Part shown: one piece after another, positions 6,722 through 14,124 of the stretch
How the letters are laid out: every line of letters starts with the position of its first letter
Position numbering within the stretch: the first letter of the stretch is position 1
From: Actinomycetota bacterium
Lineage (GTDB): Bacteria > Actinomycetota > UBA4738 > G016210805
Assembly (NCBI GenBank): GCA_016210805.1
Contig: JACQTL010000110.1
Coordinates: 1 to 14,510, forward strand
Direction: 5' to 3'
DNA: 14,510 nucleotides
Translations under genes and position numbers: made by a program
The notes under the pieces: generated by a model
Seen by the model: only the letters and a program-made list of their open reading frames with translations
Databases searched by the model: none
Told to the model about the DNA's origin: nothing

Positions 6722-8407
6722 AAGCAACTCGAGCGAGCCCTGGTCTTCGTCGTCCTCGTCGCGCTGGCCCTGGTGGCCGGCGGGGCACCCGCCGGAGCCG
6801 GCGGAGAGCGGGTCGGAGGCATCCGTCCGAGCGACACCCGGATCCCCGGGAGGTACATCGTGACCCTGGCTCCGGGCGCCGAGGACGCGGGATCGCTGGC
6901 CGCCAGCCTGGCTCGCCGCCACGGCGGCACCGTCCGCCACGTCTACCGCTCGGCGCTCCGCGGGTTCGCGGTGTCGATGAGCGAGGCCCAGGCCCTGGCC
7001 CTGTCCCGGAGCCCCCTGGTGGAGTCCGTGGAGGAGGACGGCGAGGTCGGCCTGGTGGCCACGCAGAACGGAGCGACCTGGGGCCTGGATCGCATCGACC
7101 AGCCCAACCTACCTCTGGACGGGTCGTACACGTACGACGCCACGGGTGCAGGGGTCACCGCCTATGTGATCGACACCGGCATCCGGTTCTCCCACTCGGA
7201 GTTCGGCGGCCGTGCCGTGAGCGGGGTGGACTACATCGACGGGGGAACGGCGGAGGACTGCCACGGGCACGGGACGCACGTGGCCGGGACGATCGGCGGC
7301 TCCACCTACGGCGTGGCGAAGAACGTCTCCCTCGTCGGTGTCCGCGTGCTCAATTGCCTGGGTAAGGGGTTCTGGTCCGGCGTCATCGCGGGAGTCGACT
7401 GGGTGACCCAGAACCGCCCGCCCGGCCAGCCGGCGGTGGCGAACATGAGCCTGGGTGGACGGCGGAGTGGCCTCGTGAACCGAGCGGTCCGGAACTCCAT
7501 AGCCTCGGGGATCACCTACGCGGTCGCTGCGGGCAACAGCAACGGCGACGCCTGCAGCTACTCTCCGGCCAGTGTCGGCACCGCCCTCACGGTGGCGGCG
7601 ACGACCTCCACGGATCTCCGAGCCGGGTTCTCCAACTTCGGGACGTGCGTCGACCTGTTCGCTCCGGGGTTCGGTGTCACCTCCGCCTGGTCCACAGGCG
7701 ACTCCGCCACGAACACGATCAGCGGCACCTCGATGGCCACGCCTCACGTGGCCGGGGTGGCCGCGCTGTTCATGCAGGGGGACCCCACCGCGACGCCGGC
7801 CGAGGTCGAGGTGGCCATCGAGTCGAACGCCACAGCCGGCGTGGTGCAGGACGCCGGAGCGGGTTCCCCCAACCTCCTGCTGTACTCGGGGTTCGTGGGC
7901 GGGAGTTCGCCTCCGGGGAACCGCCCGCCCAGCGCGGAGTTCACCTGGAGCTGCTCGGGGCTCTCGTGCGACTTCCAGGACGCGAGCACGGACCCCGACG
8001 GGAGCGCCGACATCGCCTCGTGGAGCTGGAACTTCGGTGACGGGTCGGGCTCCCAGGCCACGAACCCGTCGCACACCTACGCCGCGGGCGGCAGCCACAC
8101 GGTGACCCTCACGGTGACCGACCGGTCGGGCGCCCAGGGCAGCGTGTCGCACACGGTCACGGTGAGCGAGGGGTCCGGCGGCGGGATCGTCCTCGAGGCC
8201 AGGCTCGGTGGGCCGAAGCGGAACCGCAAGGTCGGCCTGACCTGGTCCCCTACCGCCGACGGGACGATCGAGGTCCACCGCAACGGCACGCTGATCGACG
8301 TGACCGCGAACGACGGCGTGTACCAGGACATCCCCGGCTCGGGGACGTGGACGTACTGGGTCTGTCTCGGGGCCGACTGCTCCAACGAGGTCACCGTCAC
8401 GACCTGA
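6719..8407 (+). CDS. Secreted subtilisin-like serine protease (S8) with PKD domain
   Basis: A 562-residue exported endopeptidase of the subtilase S8 family, proteinase K-like. With the CTG at 6719 as residue 1, a signal peptide spans about 1-28 (basic start, hydrophobic core 8-20, AGA-like cleavage site). An inhibitor I9 propeptide covers about 43-110 (RYIVTLAPG to VEEDGEV). The catalytic domain runs about 118-390, with Asp152 (VIDTG), His184 (GHGTHVAG), oxyanion Asn273 (AAGN) and Ser338 (GTSMATPHVAG). A PKD domain (403-483; WNFGDG, then HTY and TVTLTVTD) and a fibronectin-like C-terminal strand domain (488-562) may bind polymer or cell surface. Several Cys (181/213/278/310 and 412/417, 549/554) suggest disulfides. 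It would be secreted, self-processed and degrade extracellular protein. The start is unusual: CTG behind a strong ribosome binding site. The ATG at 6533 would add a low-complexity leader before the signal peptide and overlap the divergent promoter. Confidence 0.9.
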   Translation: MKQLERALVFVVLVALALVAGGAPAGAGGERVGGIRPSDTRIPGRYIVTLAPGAEDAGSLAASLARRHGGTVRHVYRSALRGFAVSMSEAQALALSRSPLVESVEEDGEVGLVATQNGATWGLDRIDQPNLPLDGSYTYDATGAGVTAYVIDTGIRFSHSEFGGRAVSGVDYIDGGTAEDCHGHGTHVAGTIGGSTYGVAKNVSLVGVRVLNCLGKGFWSGVIAGVDWVTQNRPPGQPAVANMSLGGRRSGLVNRAVRNSIASGITYAVAAGNSNGDACSYSPASVGTALTVAATTSTDLRAGFSNFGTCVDLFAPGFGVTSAWSTGDSATNTISGTSMATPHVAGVAALFMQGDPTATPAEVEVAIESNATAGVVQDAGAGSPNLLLYSGFVGGSSPPGNRPPSAEFTWSCSGLSCDFQDASTDPDGSADIASWSWNFGDGSGSQATNPSHTYAAGGSHTVTLTVTDRSGAQGSVSHTVTVSEGSGGGIVLEARLGGPKRNRKVGLTWSPTADGTIEVHRNGTLIDVTANDGVYQDIPGSGTWTYWVCLGADCSNEVTVTT

Positions 8408-8535
8408 CCGGGGGGTCGGCCGTTCGAGCCATTGCCCCCAGGTGTAACCGCGTGCTACCTACTCCGCTATGGCCAGGAAGTTCATGGACCGGTTCCGGGC
8501 GGAGCTGGGCATCTGATCCTGGGAGGAGGAGGGCC

Positions 8536-10503
8536 ATGCCGGCGAGCGATCCGCGCACCTACGACTACTCGAGCCCGGCGCACCGCTGCGACATGGTGAT
8601 GAAGGGAGGCATAACCAGCGGGGTGGTCTACCCGCTGGCCGCCTGCGAGATCGCTCGCGCGCACCGCTTCAAGAGCATCGGGGGAACGTCGGCGGGGGCC
8701 ATCGCCGCGACCGCGGCCGCCGCCGCGGAGCACGGCCGGTCCTCGACGACCGGCGGGTTCCGGCGGCTGGCGGAGCTGCCGGACTGGCTGGGGGCGGGCA
8801 CGAACCTGCTCGACCTGTTCCAGCCGCAGCGCAGGACCAGGCGCCTGTACAGGGTGCTCACGGCGTCGCTCGGCAAGCGGGGACGGTTCCGCCGGATCGC
8901 CGCCGCGGTGCTCCGGAGCTTCCCGCTGTGGGTCCTGGGCGGGATGGCGCCGGGCGTCGTCCTCCTCGTGCTGGCCGCCCGGGGAGCCGACGGGTGGCTC
9001 CTGGGATGGTCGCTCTTCTCGGGCGTCGTGCTCCTCGTGGCCGGAGGCGCGCTCGGAACGGCGCTCCCCATCTACCTCCACCTGGTGCGCAGGGTCCCGG
9101 CCAACCGGTTCGGGCTCTGCTCGGGGGGCGGTCCGACGCCCCGGGGCGGGGTGCCTCCCCTGACCACCTGGCTGGCCGACGAGATCGACGTGCTGGCCGG
9201 CCGGCCGGGGGGCGACCCCCTGACCTTCGGGGACCTGTGGCGGGGTCCGGGTGGCACGGGAACGCCCGAGGACCGCGAGCTGGACCTGGAGATGATGACC
9301 ACCAGCCTGACGCACGGCCGGCCCTACCGGGTTCCCCTCTCGACGCAGGCCTGGTTCTTCGATCCGGCCGCCTTCAGGGAGCTGTTCCCCGACCGTGTGG
9401 TCGGCTGGATGGAGCGGCACCCCCCGGCGCCGCCCCGGGAGCCCATGGCCCGGCGGTGGTGGGAGGTGCAGTGCAAGGTGCTGGCCCCGCTCCGGCCGCT
9501 CCCCGAGGCCGCCGACCTGCCCGTGGTGGTGGGAGCCCGGATGAGCCTGAGCTTCCCGCTGCTCATCTCGGCGGTGCCCCTGCACGCGGTGGACTGGACC
9601 CGGACCGCGAACCAGGCGGCCCGGACGGCGTGGCAACGGTGGCTGCCGGACCACGTGGACGACTGGGACCGGATACGGGACGACCCGGGATGGGGAGGGC
9701 TGGTCCCGCCGACCGACGGGCCCACGGCGGAGGTGTGCTGGTTCTCCGACGGGGGGATCACCAGCAACTTCCCCGTGCACTTCTTCGACGCGCCGATCCC
9801 CCGGTGGCCGACGTTCGCGATCAACCTCGGCCCGTACCACCCCGACTTCCCGCCGGACCCCACCGACGAGTGCCGGAACGTCTGGCTGCCCGAAGGCAAC
9901 GCCGGTGGCATCGCCGAGACGTGGACCCGGATCGAGGAACGCCCGGGCCTCAGGGCGCTCGCGGGGTTCGTCCACACGATCGCCGACACGATGCAGAACT
10001 GGATGGACAACACGCAGATCCGCGTCCCCGGGTACCGGGACCGCGTCGCCCACATCCGCCACACGGAGGAGGAGGGCGGCATGAACCTCGACATGCCGCC
10101 GGAGCGGATAGCGGCGCTGGGGGAGCGGGGCCGGTGCGCCGGCGAGAAGCTCGTGGAGAGGTTCACCGGGCCCGCGCGGGGCTCGGAGGTGTCCTGGGAC
10201 AACCACCGGTGGGTCCGGTACCGGTCGGCCACGGCCCTCCTCGAGGACATGCTGGTGAGGTTCCGGCGCGCCTACACGCATCCGCCCGCTCCGGGCACCC
10301 GGACGTACGAGCAGCTGATCCGGCGGGGGGCGGGCGAGCCCCCCACCAGCTACGAATGGGAGAGGGCGGCCCAGCGGGGGTTCGCGAGCGCGGCCACCGA
10401 CGAGGTCGTGGGCATGATCGAGAGGTGGGCGGCGACCGGCCAGAGCTTCCAGGAGGGAGCTCCCAGGCCCCGGCCGGAGCTCCGGATCCGCCCCAGGGCC
10501 TGA
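8536..10503 (+). CDS. Patatin-like phospholipase with inserted transmembrane hairpin
   Basis: A 655-residue patatin-family serine hydrolase expected to cleave acyl esters of lipids with a Ser-Asp dyad. The oxyanion loop is MKGGITSGVVYP (22-33), the nucleophile is Ser52 in GGTSAG, and the catalytic Asp405 lies in SDGGITSNFPV. Between them, about 350 residues separate the two catalytic residues, far more than in a minimal patatin domain. This insert carries two hydrophobic helices (about 129-152 and 156-180) and charged segments, so the enzyme is probably membrane-anchored with its active site on the cytoplasmic side. The C-terminal 240 residues are hydrophilic and unassigned. There is no signal peptide. 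The ATG at 8536 follows GGGAGGAGGAGGG (8521-8533), which clearly picks it over the longer open frame from 8347. It lies 128 bp downstream of the subtilase, so co-transcription is possible but not shown. Confidence 0.88.
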   Translation: MPASDPRTYDYSSPAHRCDMVMKGGITSGVVYPLAACEIARAHRFKSIGGTSAGAIAATAAAAAEHGRSSTTGGFRRLAELPDWLGAGTNLLDLFQPQRRTRRLYRVLTASLGKRGRFRRIAAAVLRSFPLWVLGGMAPGVVLLVLAARGADGWLLGWSLFSGVVLLVAGGALGTALPIYLHLVRRVPANRFGLCSGGGPTPRGGVPPLTTWLADEIDVLAGRPGGDPLTFGDLWRGPGGTGTPEDRELDLEMMTTSLTHGRPYRVPLSTQAWFFDPAAFRELFPDRVVGWMERHPPAPPREPMARRWWEVQCKVLAPLRPLPEAADLPVVVGARMSLSFPLLISAVPLHAVDWTRTANQAARTAWQRWLPDHVDDWDRIRDDPGWGGLVPPTDGPTAEVCWFSDGGITSNFPVHFFDAPIPRWPTFAINLGPYHPDFPPDPTDECRNVWLPEGNAGGIAETWTRIEERPGLRALAGFVHTIADTMQNWMDNTQIRVPGYRDRVAHIRHTEEEGGMNLDMPPERIAALGERGRCAGEKLVERFTGPARGSEVSWDNHRWVRYRSATALLEDMLVRFRRAYTHPPAPGTRTYEQLIRRGAGEPPTSYEWERAAQRGFASAATDEVVGMIERWAATGQSFQEGAPRPRPELRIRPRA

Positions 10504-10549
10504 AGGCCCGTCCCCGGGTCGACGCCGGGCCGGCCCGGGCGGAGGGCCT
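10504..10549. terminator. Inverted repeats at a convergent gene junction
   Basis: AGGCCC (10504-10509) and GGGCCT (10544-10549) are inverse complements that enclose a perfect 14-bp palindrome, CCGGGCCGGCCCGG (10525-10538). The whole 48-bp space between the patatin and nucleotidyltransferase stops is thus self-complementary on either strand. It is plausible as a bidirectional terminator, though without T-tracts and in very GC-rich DNA. Confidence 0.35.
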
Positions 10550-10551
10550 GG

Positions 10552-11331
10552 CTAGTCCCTGAGCTCCTCGGGCTCGCGGTACCAGCGCATGCGCTCTCCG
10601 ACCACGGCACGGAGCTTCCACCGGCGACCCTTCGGTGCCTGATGGAGGAAGGCCACGAGCTCCCCGGCCCGGCCGCTGGCCACGGCGGGATCCGGTCCGG
10701 CGGCGGCGGGCGCGTCCGTCCACCGTCCGACGAGCGTTTCCAGCGATCCGGTGACCGTCCGCCACCAGCCCCAGTCGTCCCCGCACACCTCGCCCAGCCG
10801 GCCCAGGTCGAGCCGCTCGGGGTCGGCCCCGCCCTCCGAGAGATCGTGGTCGGCCAGGAGGGCCATGACGTCCCTCACGTCGCGGTCGGTGAGGCGCACG
10901 ATCTGGAGCTTGGAGAGCAGCAGGTCGGCCAGGGGCAGGGTCTCCGGCTCGAGGTCCACGCGGTCCCGGAAAGTGAGGGTGTGGCACATCTCCAGGCGGT
11001 CCAGGAACACGTCCACCTTCCTGCGGTCGCGGCGGTCGTGGAACAGCAGGCGCTCGCCGCCGGCCAGCCGGTTGAACCGCCAGGCCGGCTCGTAGCCCTC
11101 GGACTCGAGGAGCGCGCTCACCGCCTTCACGTCCCGGCGCCGGCCCACCAGGTCGATGTCTCGGAATTCGCGCGGCGGCTCGATCGAGCGGATCGAGGGG
11201 CACCGGAGCCAAACGGCGATCCCGCCGATGGCCCGCAGGGGGACGCTCTCCTCGGCGGCCCGGCCCAGGACGCGCCGGGTCTCCTCGACCGGCCCCTCCA
11301 GGGTGCGCCCCTCCACCCCCAGCTCGCTCAT
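10552..11331 (-). CDS. Nucleotidyltransferase-fold protein (AbiEii/MNT-like)
   Basis: A 259-residue protein that looks like a polymerase-beta-type nucleotidyltransferase. Visible marks are the GG motif (Gly36-Gly37 in AIGGIAVWL), the metal-binding pair Asp58/Asp60 in FRDIDLV, and a third acidic residue, Asp107, in KVDVFL. After this core, a helical part carries a conserved-looking PLADLLLSKLQ (about 133-143) and RDVRDVMALL, as in AbiEii-like and other stand-alone nucleotidyltransferases that select substrates by sequence or by tRNA. The final 60 residues are Trp/Arg-rich. The ATG overlaps the stop of the metallophosphoesterase (ATGA), so the two are translationally coupled. The substrate is unknown: it could modify a small molecule, an RNA or a protein, or act as a toxin-like enzyme. 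The fold assignment is fairly secure; the function is not. Confidence 0.75.
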   Translation of the reverse strand: MSELGVEGRTLEGPVEETRRVLGRAAEESVPLRAIGGIAVWLRCPSIRSIEPPREFRDIDLVGRRRDVKAVSALLESEGYEPAWRFNRLAGGERLLFHDRRDRRKVDVFLDRLEMCHTLTFRDRVDLEPETLPLADLLLSKLQIVRLTDRDVRDVMALLADHDLSEGGADPERLDLGRLGEVCGDDWGWWRTVTGSLETLVGRWTDAPAAAGPDPAVASGRAGELVAFLHQAPKGRRWKLRAVVGERMRWYREPEELRD

Positions 11332-12290
11332 CCGGACGTGAAGGTATAGCTCCGCACGCCTCGGTTCGAGGACACCCGGACCAGGACCCCGAGCAGGGTG
11401 CCCTCCGAGTAGACGCTCCCCGGGTTGAACCCCACCGTCTTCCCCAGCACGTAGCGGCCCCGTCCCTCGTGGATGTGCCCGTGGAGGGCGAGCGTGGGCT
11501 GGCGCTCCTCGATCAGCCTGCGTACCGAGCGGCTCCCCACGGGGTCCATGATCGGCTGGCTCGACCCGTCGTACTGGACCCGGAGGCGGTCGTCCAGCCG
11601 GGGGGCCCGGTCGATGCCCGTGTCGAAGGGCGGCATGTGCAGGTTCCAGATCGCCACGGCGTCCTCCGGCACCTGGGCGACGACCTCCTCGACCCGCCGG
11701 CCGAGCTCGTCGTCCGGGATCTCTCGGGGGGTGTGCCACGGGGTCGGTGTGCTCTCCCCCCGGGAGGCGATCCAGATCCCGTCCGCGAGCTCCACGGCCC
11801 GGCCCTGGACGTCCTCCAGGACGCTCGACGACGACAGGACCTCGTCGACCTGCGGAGGGTCGTCGTTCCCGATCATCACGAGGGCCCGGACCCCCGCGCC
11901 GGCCAGCTTGGCCTCCGCCCTGGCCAGCCACTCCTCCAGGGCGGCCACCTTGAGCCGGGCGAATACCTCCCGCTCCCGCGGGGCGGAGGCCTGGATCTCG
12001 GCCATCTCCTCGGGCGTCGTCTCGTACGGGTAGGCGCCCTCGGCCCGGGCCCGGGCGGCGAACCCGTCCAGCTCGGGGCCCCGCTCGAGCGTCAGCTCGC
12101 GGCCGTGCCAGGTCGCGCCGAGCCGACCGCCGGCCGCGGGGTACAGGGGGAGGAGGACCTTCCCCGTGAGGTCCCCGCCAATCACCACGACGTCGGCCCC
12201 GTAGAACGGCCCCGCGTTCAGCCACTTCCCGAAGCAGCGGTCGGCGCCGTGCAGGTCCGCCGCGTAGAAGATGCTCAGCTCGCTGGGCAT
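11328..12290 (-). CDS. Calcineurin-like metallophosphoesterase
   Basis: A 320-residue two-metal phosphoesterase. The family's metal ligands are all visible in order: Asp12 and His14 (ADLHG), Asp40 (IGGDLTG), Asn142 and Asp143 (IGNDD), His218 (WNLHMPP), and His270/His272/His274 (LHGHIHEG). The last third has the usual GSVYSEG-like strands. No signal peptide, so it is cytoplasmic. A helical insertion of about 80 residues (about 50-135) lies between the second and third motifs and may shape the substrate pocket; phosphodiester or phosphomonoester specificity cannot be read from it. The ATG at 12290 is preceded by AAGGCGG directly at the base of a long hairpin. Its stop overlaps the next gene's start, forming a pair with the nucleotidyltransferase. 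The permease stop is 73 bp upstream. Confidence 0.88.
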   Translation of the reverse strand: MPSELSIFYAADLHGADRCFGKWLNAGPFYGADVVVIGGDLTGKVLLPLYPAAGGRLGATWHGRELTLERGPELDGFAARARAEGAYPYETTPEEMAEIQASAPREREVFARLKVAALEEWLARAEAKLAGAGVRALVMIGNDDPPQVDEVLSSSSVLEDVQGRAVELADGIWIASRGESTPTPWHTPREIPDDELGRRVEEVVAQVPEDAVAIWNLHMPPFDTGIDRAPRLDDRLRVQYDGSSQPIMDPVGSRSVRRLIEERQPTLALHGHIHEGRGRYVLGKTVGFNPGSVYSEGTLLGVLVRVSSNRGVRSYTFTSG

Positions 12291-12301
12291 GGTTGCCGCC
12301 T

Positions 12302-12361
12302 TCGACGCGCAGGCGGGACGATACCCTCGCCGAGGGGCGCGAGCGTCCCGCCGCGCGTCGA
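12302..12361 (-). terminator. 18-bp hairpin between permease and phosphoesterase
   Basis: TCGACGCGC-a-GGCGGGACG (12302-12320) pairs with CGTCCCGCC-GCGCGTCGA (12344-12361). This gives 18 base pairs with a single bulged base and a 23-nt loop that itself holds CCCTC-GCC-GAGGG (12324-12336). It begins 2 nt after the permease stop. The phosphoesterase ribosome binding site (AAGGCGG) begins at its other end. There is no T-tract. It may be a terminator, a transcript-stabilising 3' end, or a structure that limits translation of the next gene. Confidence 0.6.
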
Positions 12362-12363
12362 GC

Positions 12364-13971
12364 CTACTCGGGGGGCAGCTCCCGGAAGGCCGCGTCCACG
12401 TTGATCCCCTGGGACCGGCGGACGGCCCGGGCCACGAAGAAGATCACCAGGGGCACGGCGAACTGGGCGAACGTCGTCCACAGCTGGCTCTTGCCGTTCA
12501 GGAAGAGCAGGTCCTCGGTGAGGGCGTAGTAGATCGACACCGTCCAGATGAACAGCCCGACCACGCCGCAGACGGTCATGACCGGGATCCCGCCGACCCG
12601 CCAGTTCACCGGGCTGGCCTCGAACAGCGCCTTGGTCCGTCTCAGGTAGGGGAAGACCACGCCGGCCAGCGACGTGAGCCAGAAGACGAAGAAGTACGCC
12701 AGGGCCGGTGTCAGGAACGTGAACACCGCGTTGTGGTACAGGATCAGGAAGACCTCGGCGATCACCGACACGGTCAGCACGGCCACCCACGGGGAGTTGT
12801 ACCGGGGGTGGACCTCGGAGAGCTTCTCGGGCATCAGCCGGTCGAAGGACCACGAGAACATCGCCCGGGTGGAGATGATCATCGCCGAGGGGATCCAGAA
12901 GTAGCTCCACAGCACGAGCCCCAAGCCCACGATCAGGAACATCGGGATGCTGTTCACCAGCAGGCCCGTGTACAGGAGGAAGGTCGGGCCGAACTCGACG
13001 GAGGCGTCCCCGCCGTAGTTGTAGGAGAGCCAGGTGGCGGCCTGGTTGAACCCGATCGTGACCGGGCGGGCCAGGGCCAGCATGAGCACCCAGGCGATCC
13101 CGGCGTAGAGGAGGTAGCCGCCCACCGTGGCCCGCAGCTGCGTCCTCGCCGGGGTCCGGACCTCCCCCCCGATGTAGGTCGACGCCCACGACACGAGCCA
13201 CAGGATCGGGAGGATGCCCAGGAGGTGCGCCAGGCTGAACCCGGTGGGCATGCCGCTGTCCCCGGCGAGCTGGAGGGTCTCCGAATAGCTGGCCACCCCG
13301 GCCGCCGCGGCGTACTCGTTCCAGTTCCGCTGGAAGGTCTCGTTGCTCGAGGTGAACAGGATCGCGAGGAGCGCGACGCCGGTGACCGCCCCGATCACCC
13401 AGTTGATGTCCTGGAACCTCAGGTACGCCCGGAGGCCGAAGATGTTCAGGGCGGCCATCAGGACGACGAACGCGGTGCCGAACCAGAACCAGGTGGTCGG
13501 CTCGCTGGCCCACGAGCCGATGCTCGCGATCGTATCGTTGCCGCTGATGATGCCGTAGGACGACATCATCGGCCCGAGGACGAACTGGGCGATCCAGTAC
13601 CCCCCGATCCCCACCCAGAAGGCCTGGCTCATGGCCGCGGCGAAGCTCGCCATGAACCCGACCACGGGATGGAAGGTGCGGGTCAGGTAGACGTACTCGC
13701 TCCCGGTCCTCGGCATGATGGCCGCGAACATGCCGTAGAGCAGGTTGAAGAAGACGGCCAGCACCGCCGCCACCGGGATCGCGACGAGGAGGTTCGACCT
13801 GGGGAACACGGCGGGGTGTGCCCAGTACGTGAACATCACGTACACCACGCCGATGTTCGCGACGTTCAAGAGGATCATCCGCCAGGGGGATCCGACCCTG
13901 ACGAACCCAGACGATTCCCGGCTGAAGACCTGGCCGGGACCCGTGCTCGTGCCCGGGACAGCGGTGTCCAT
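12364..13971 (-). CDS. APC-superfamily permease (amino acid/polyamine type)
   Basis: A 535-residue integral membrane transporter with about 12 hydrophobic helices. It matches the APC superfamily by length and by the second-helix motif RTGSEYVYLTRTFHP (about 88-102). The usual GxG motif of helix 1 is degenerate here (NIGVVYVMF). A long outer loop follows the fifth or sixth helix (about 230-265, with NWNEYAAAAG). The substrate is not readable; amino acids, amines or a nucleobase-related compound are all possible. The ATG at 13971 follows GGAGGGGG at good spacing. An upstream in-frame extension would start before the promoter region and is rejected. The adjacent PucR-type regulator reads in the same direction with 153 bp between, and tandem repeats lie on the predicted promoter, so it is probably controlled by that regulator. 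A hairpin follows the stop. Confidence 0.85.
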   Translation of the reverse strand: MDTAVPGTSTGPGQVFSRESSGFVRVGSPWRMILLNVANIGVVYVMFTYWAHPAVFPRSNLLVAIPVAAVLAVFFNLLYGMFAAIMPRTGSEYVYLTRTFHPVVGFMASFAAAMSQAFWVGIGGYWIAQFVLGPMMSSYGIISGNDTIASIGSWASEPTTWFWFGTAFVVLMAALNIFGLRAYLRFQDINWVIGAVTGVALLAILFTSSNETFQRNWNEYAAAAGVASYSETLQLAGDSGMPTGFSLAHLLGILPILWLVSWASTYIGGEVRTPARTQLRATVGGYLLYAGIAWVLMLALARPVTIGFNQAATWLSYNYGGDASVEFGPTFLLYTGLLVNSIPMFLIVGLGLVLWSYFWIPSAMIISTRAMFSWSFDRLMPEKLSEVHPRYNSPWVAVLTVSVIAEVFLILYHNAVFTFLTPALAYFFVFWLTSLAGVVFPYLRRTKALFEASPVNWRVGGIPVMTVCGVVGLFIWTVSIYYALTEDLLFLNGKSQLWTTFAQFAVPLVIFFVARAVRRSQGINVDAAFRELPPE

Positions 13972-14000
13972 GGTGAGCCCCCTCCGATCCACCCGACTCC

Positions 14001-14026
14001 GTCCGGCGGACGCTATCCGGCGGACG
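14001..14026. repeat. Tandem 11-bp repeats on the permease promoter
   Basis: TCCGGCGGACG occurs twice exactly, at 14002-14012 and 14016-14026, a 14-bp period. Each copy has an inner palindrome, TCCG-G-CGGA, and the first extends to GTCCG-G-CGGAC (14001-14011). The predicted -10 (14010-14015) lies between and overlapping the copies, where a bound protein would block RNA polymerase. The adjacent PucR-type regulator is the obvious candidate to bind here. Confidence 0.45.
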
Positions 14027-14038
14027 GGGGCCGGACAA
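14010..14038 (-). promoter_or_regulatory. Candidate promoter of the permease gene
   Basis: On the minus strand TTGTCC (14033-14038), a 17-bp spacer and TAGCGT (14010-14015) would start a transcript near 14003, about 31 nt before the permease ATG. The -35 matches four of six and the -10 keeps T, A and the final T. Confidence 0.4.
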
Positions 14039-14060
14039 TGGTGCGCCGGCACGGATGTCG

Positions 14061-14098
14061 GGCCCCCCGCTTGTGTCCGCGGCACAAACCGGGGGGCC
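14061..14098. repeat. Compound palindrome between regulator and permease
   Basis: GGCCCCCCG (14061-14069) pairs with CGGGGGGCC (14090-14098), and inside it TTGTG (14071-14075) pairs with CACAA (14083-14087) around a 7-nt loop. It begins 27 bp beyond the regulator stop and lies about 60-95 bp upstream of the predicted permease transcript start. No T-tract follows it on the minus strand. It is either the regulator's terminator or an operator whose core is TTGTG-N7-CACAA; the A/T-rich core in otherwise GC-rich DNA favours a binding site. Confidence 0.45.
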
Positions 14099-14124
14099 GG
14101 GGAGGCCGGGCCGCCCGGTCCCCC

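Larger units (their letters stand above)
6681..6722 (+). other. Possible 13-codon leader ORF overlapping the subtilase start
   Basis: ATG at 6681 opens a 13-codon frame (MSYFSGSGGGGRS) whose TGA at 6720-6722 overlaps the proposed CTG start at 6719-6721. Such an overlap could couple translation. Against it, I see no ribosome binding site before the ATG and the candidate -10 lies inside it. Alternatively, one miscounted base in the adjacent G-runs (6702-6706, 6708-6712) would fuse this ATG to the subtilase. Confidence 0.2.

Noticed and set aside
8408..8535. A 15-codon frame (8469-8516) and a weak TTGCCC/TACCTA promoter-like pair between protease and lipase
   Set aside because: The small frame has no ribosome binding site, and the -10 lacks the conserved final T. 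Nothing else is recognisable in this gap apart from the lipase ribosome binding site at 8521-8533.
8347..8535. N-terminal extension of the patatin-like gene back to 8347
   Set aside because: It would overlap the end of the subtilase gene out of frame. A strong ribosome binding site directly precedes ATG 8536, where family similarity begins.
11332..12225. N-terminal extension of the nucleotidyltransferase frame through the phosphoesterase gene
   Set aside because: The extension is an out-of-frame shadow of the phosphoesterase. The ATGA overlap gives a natural start at 11331.
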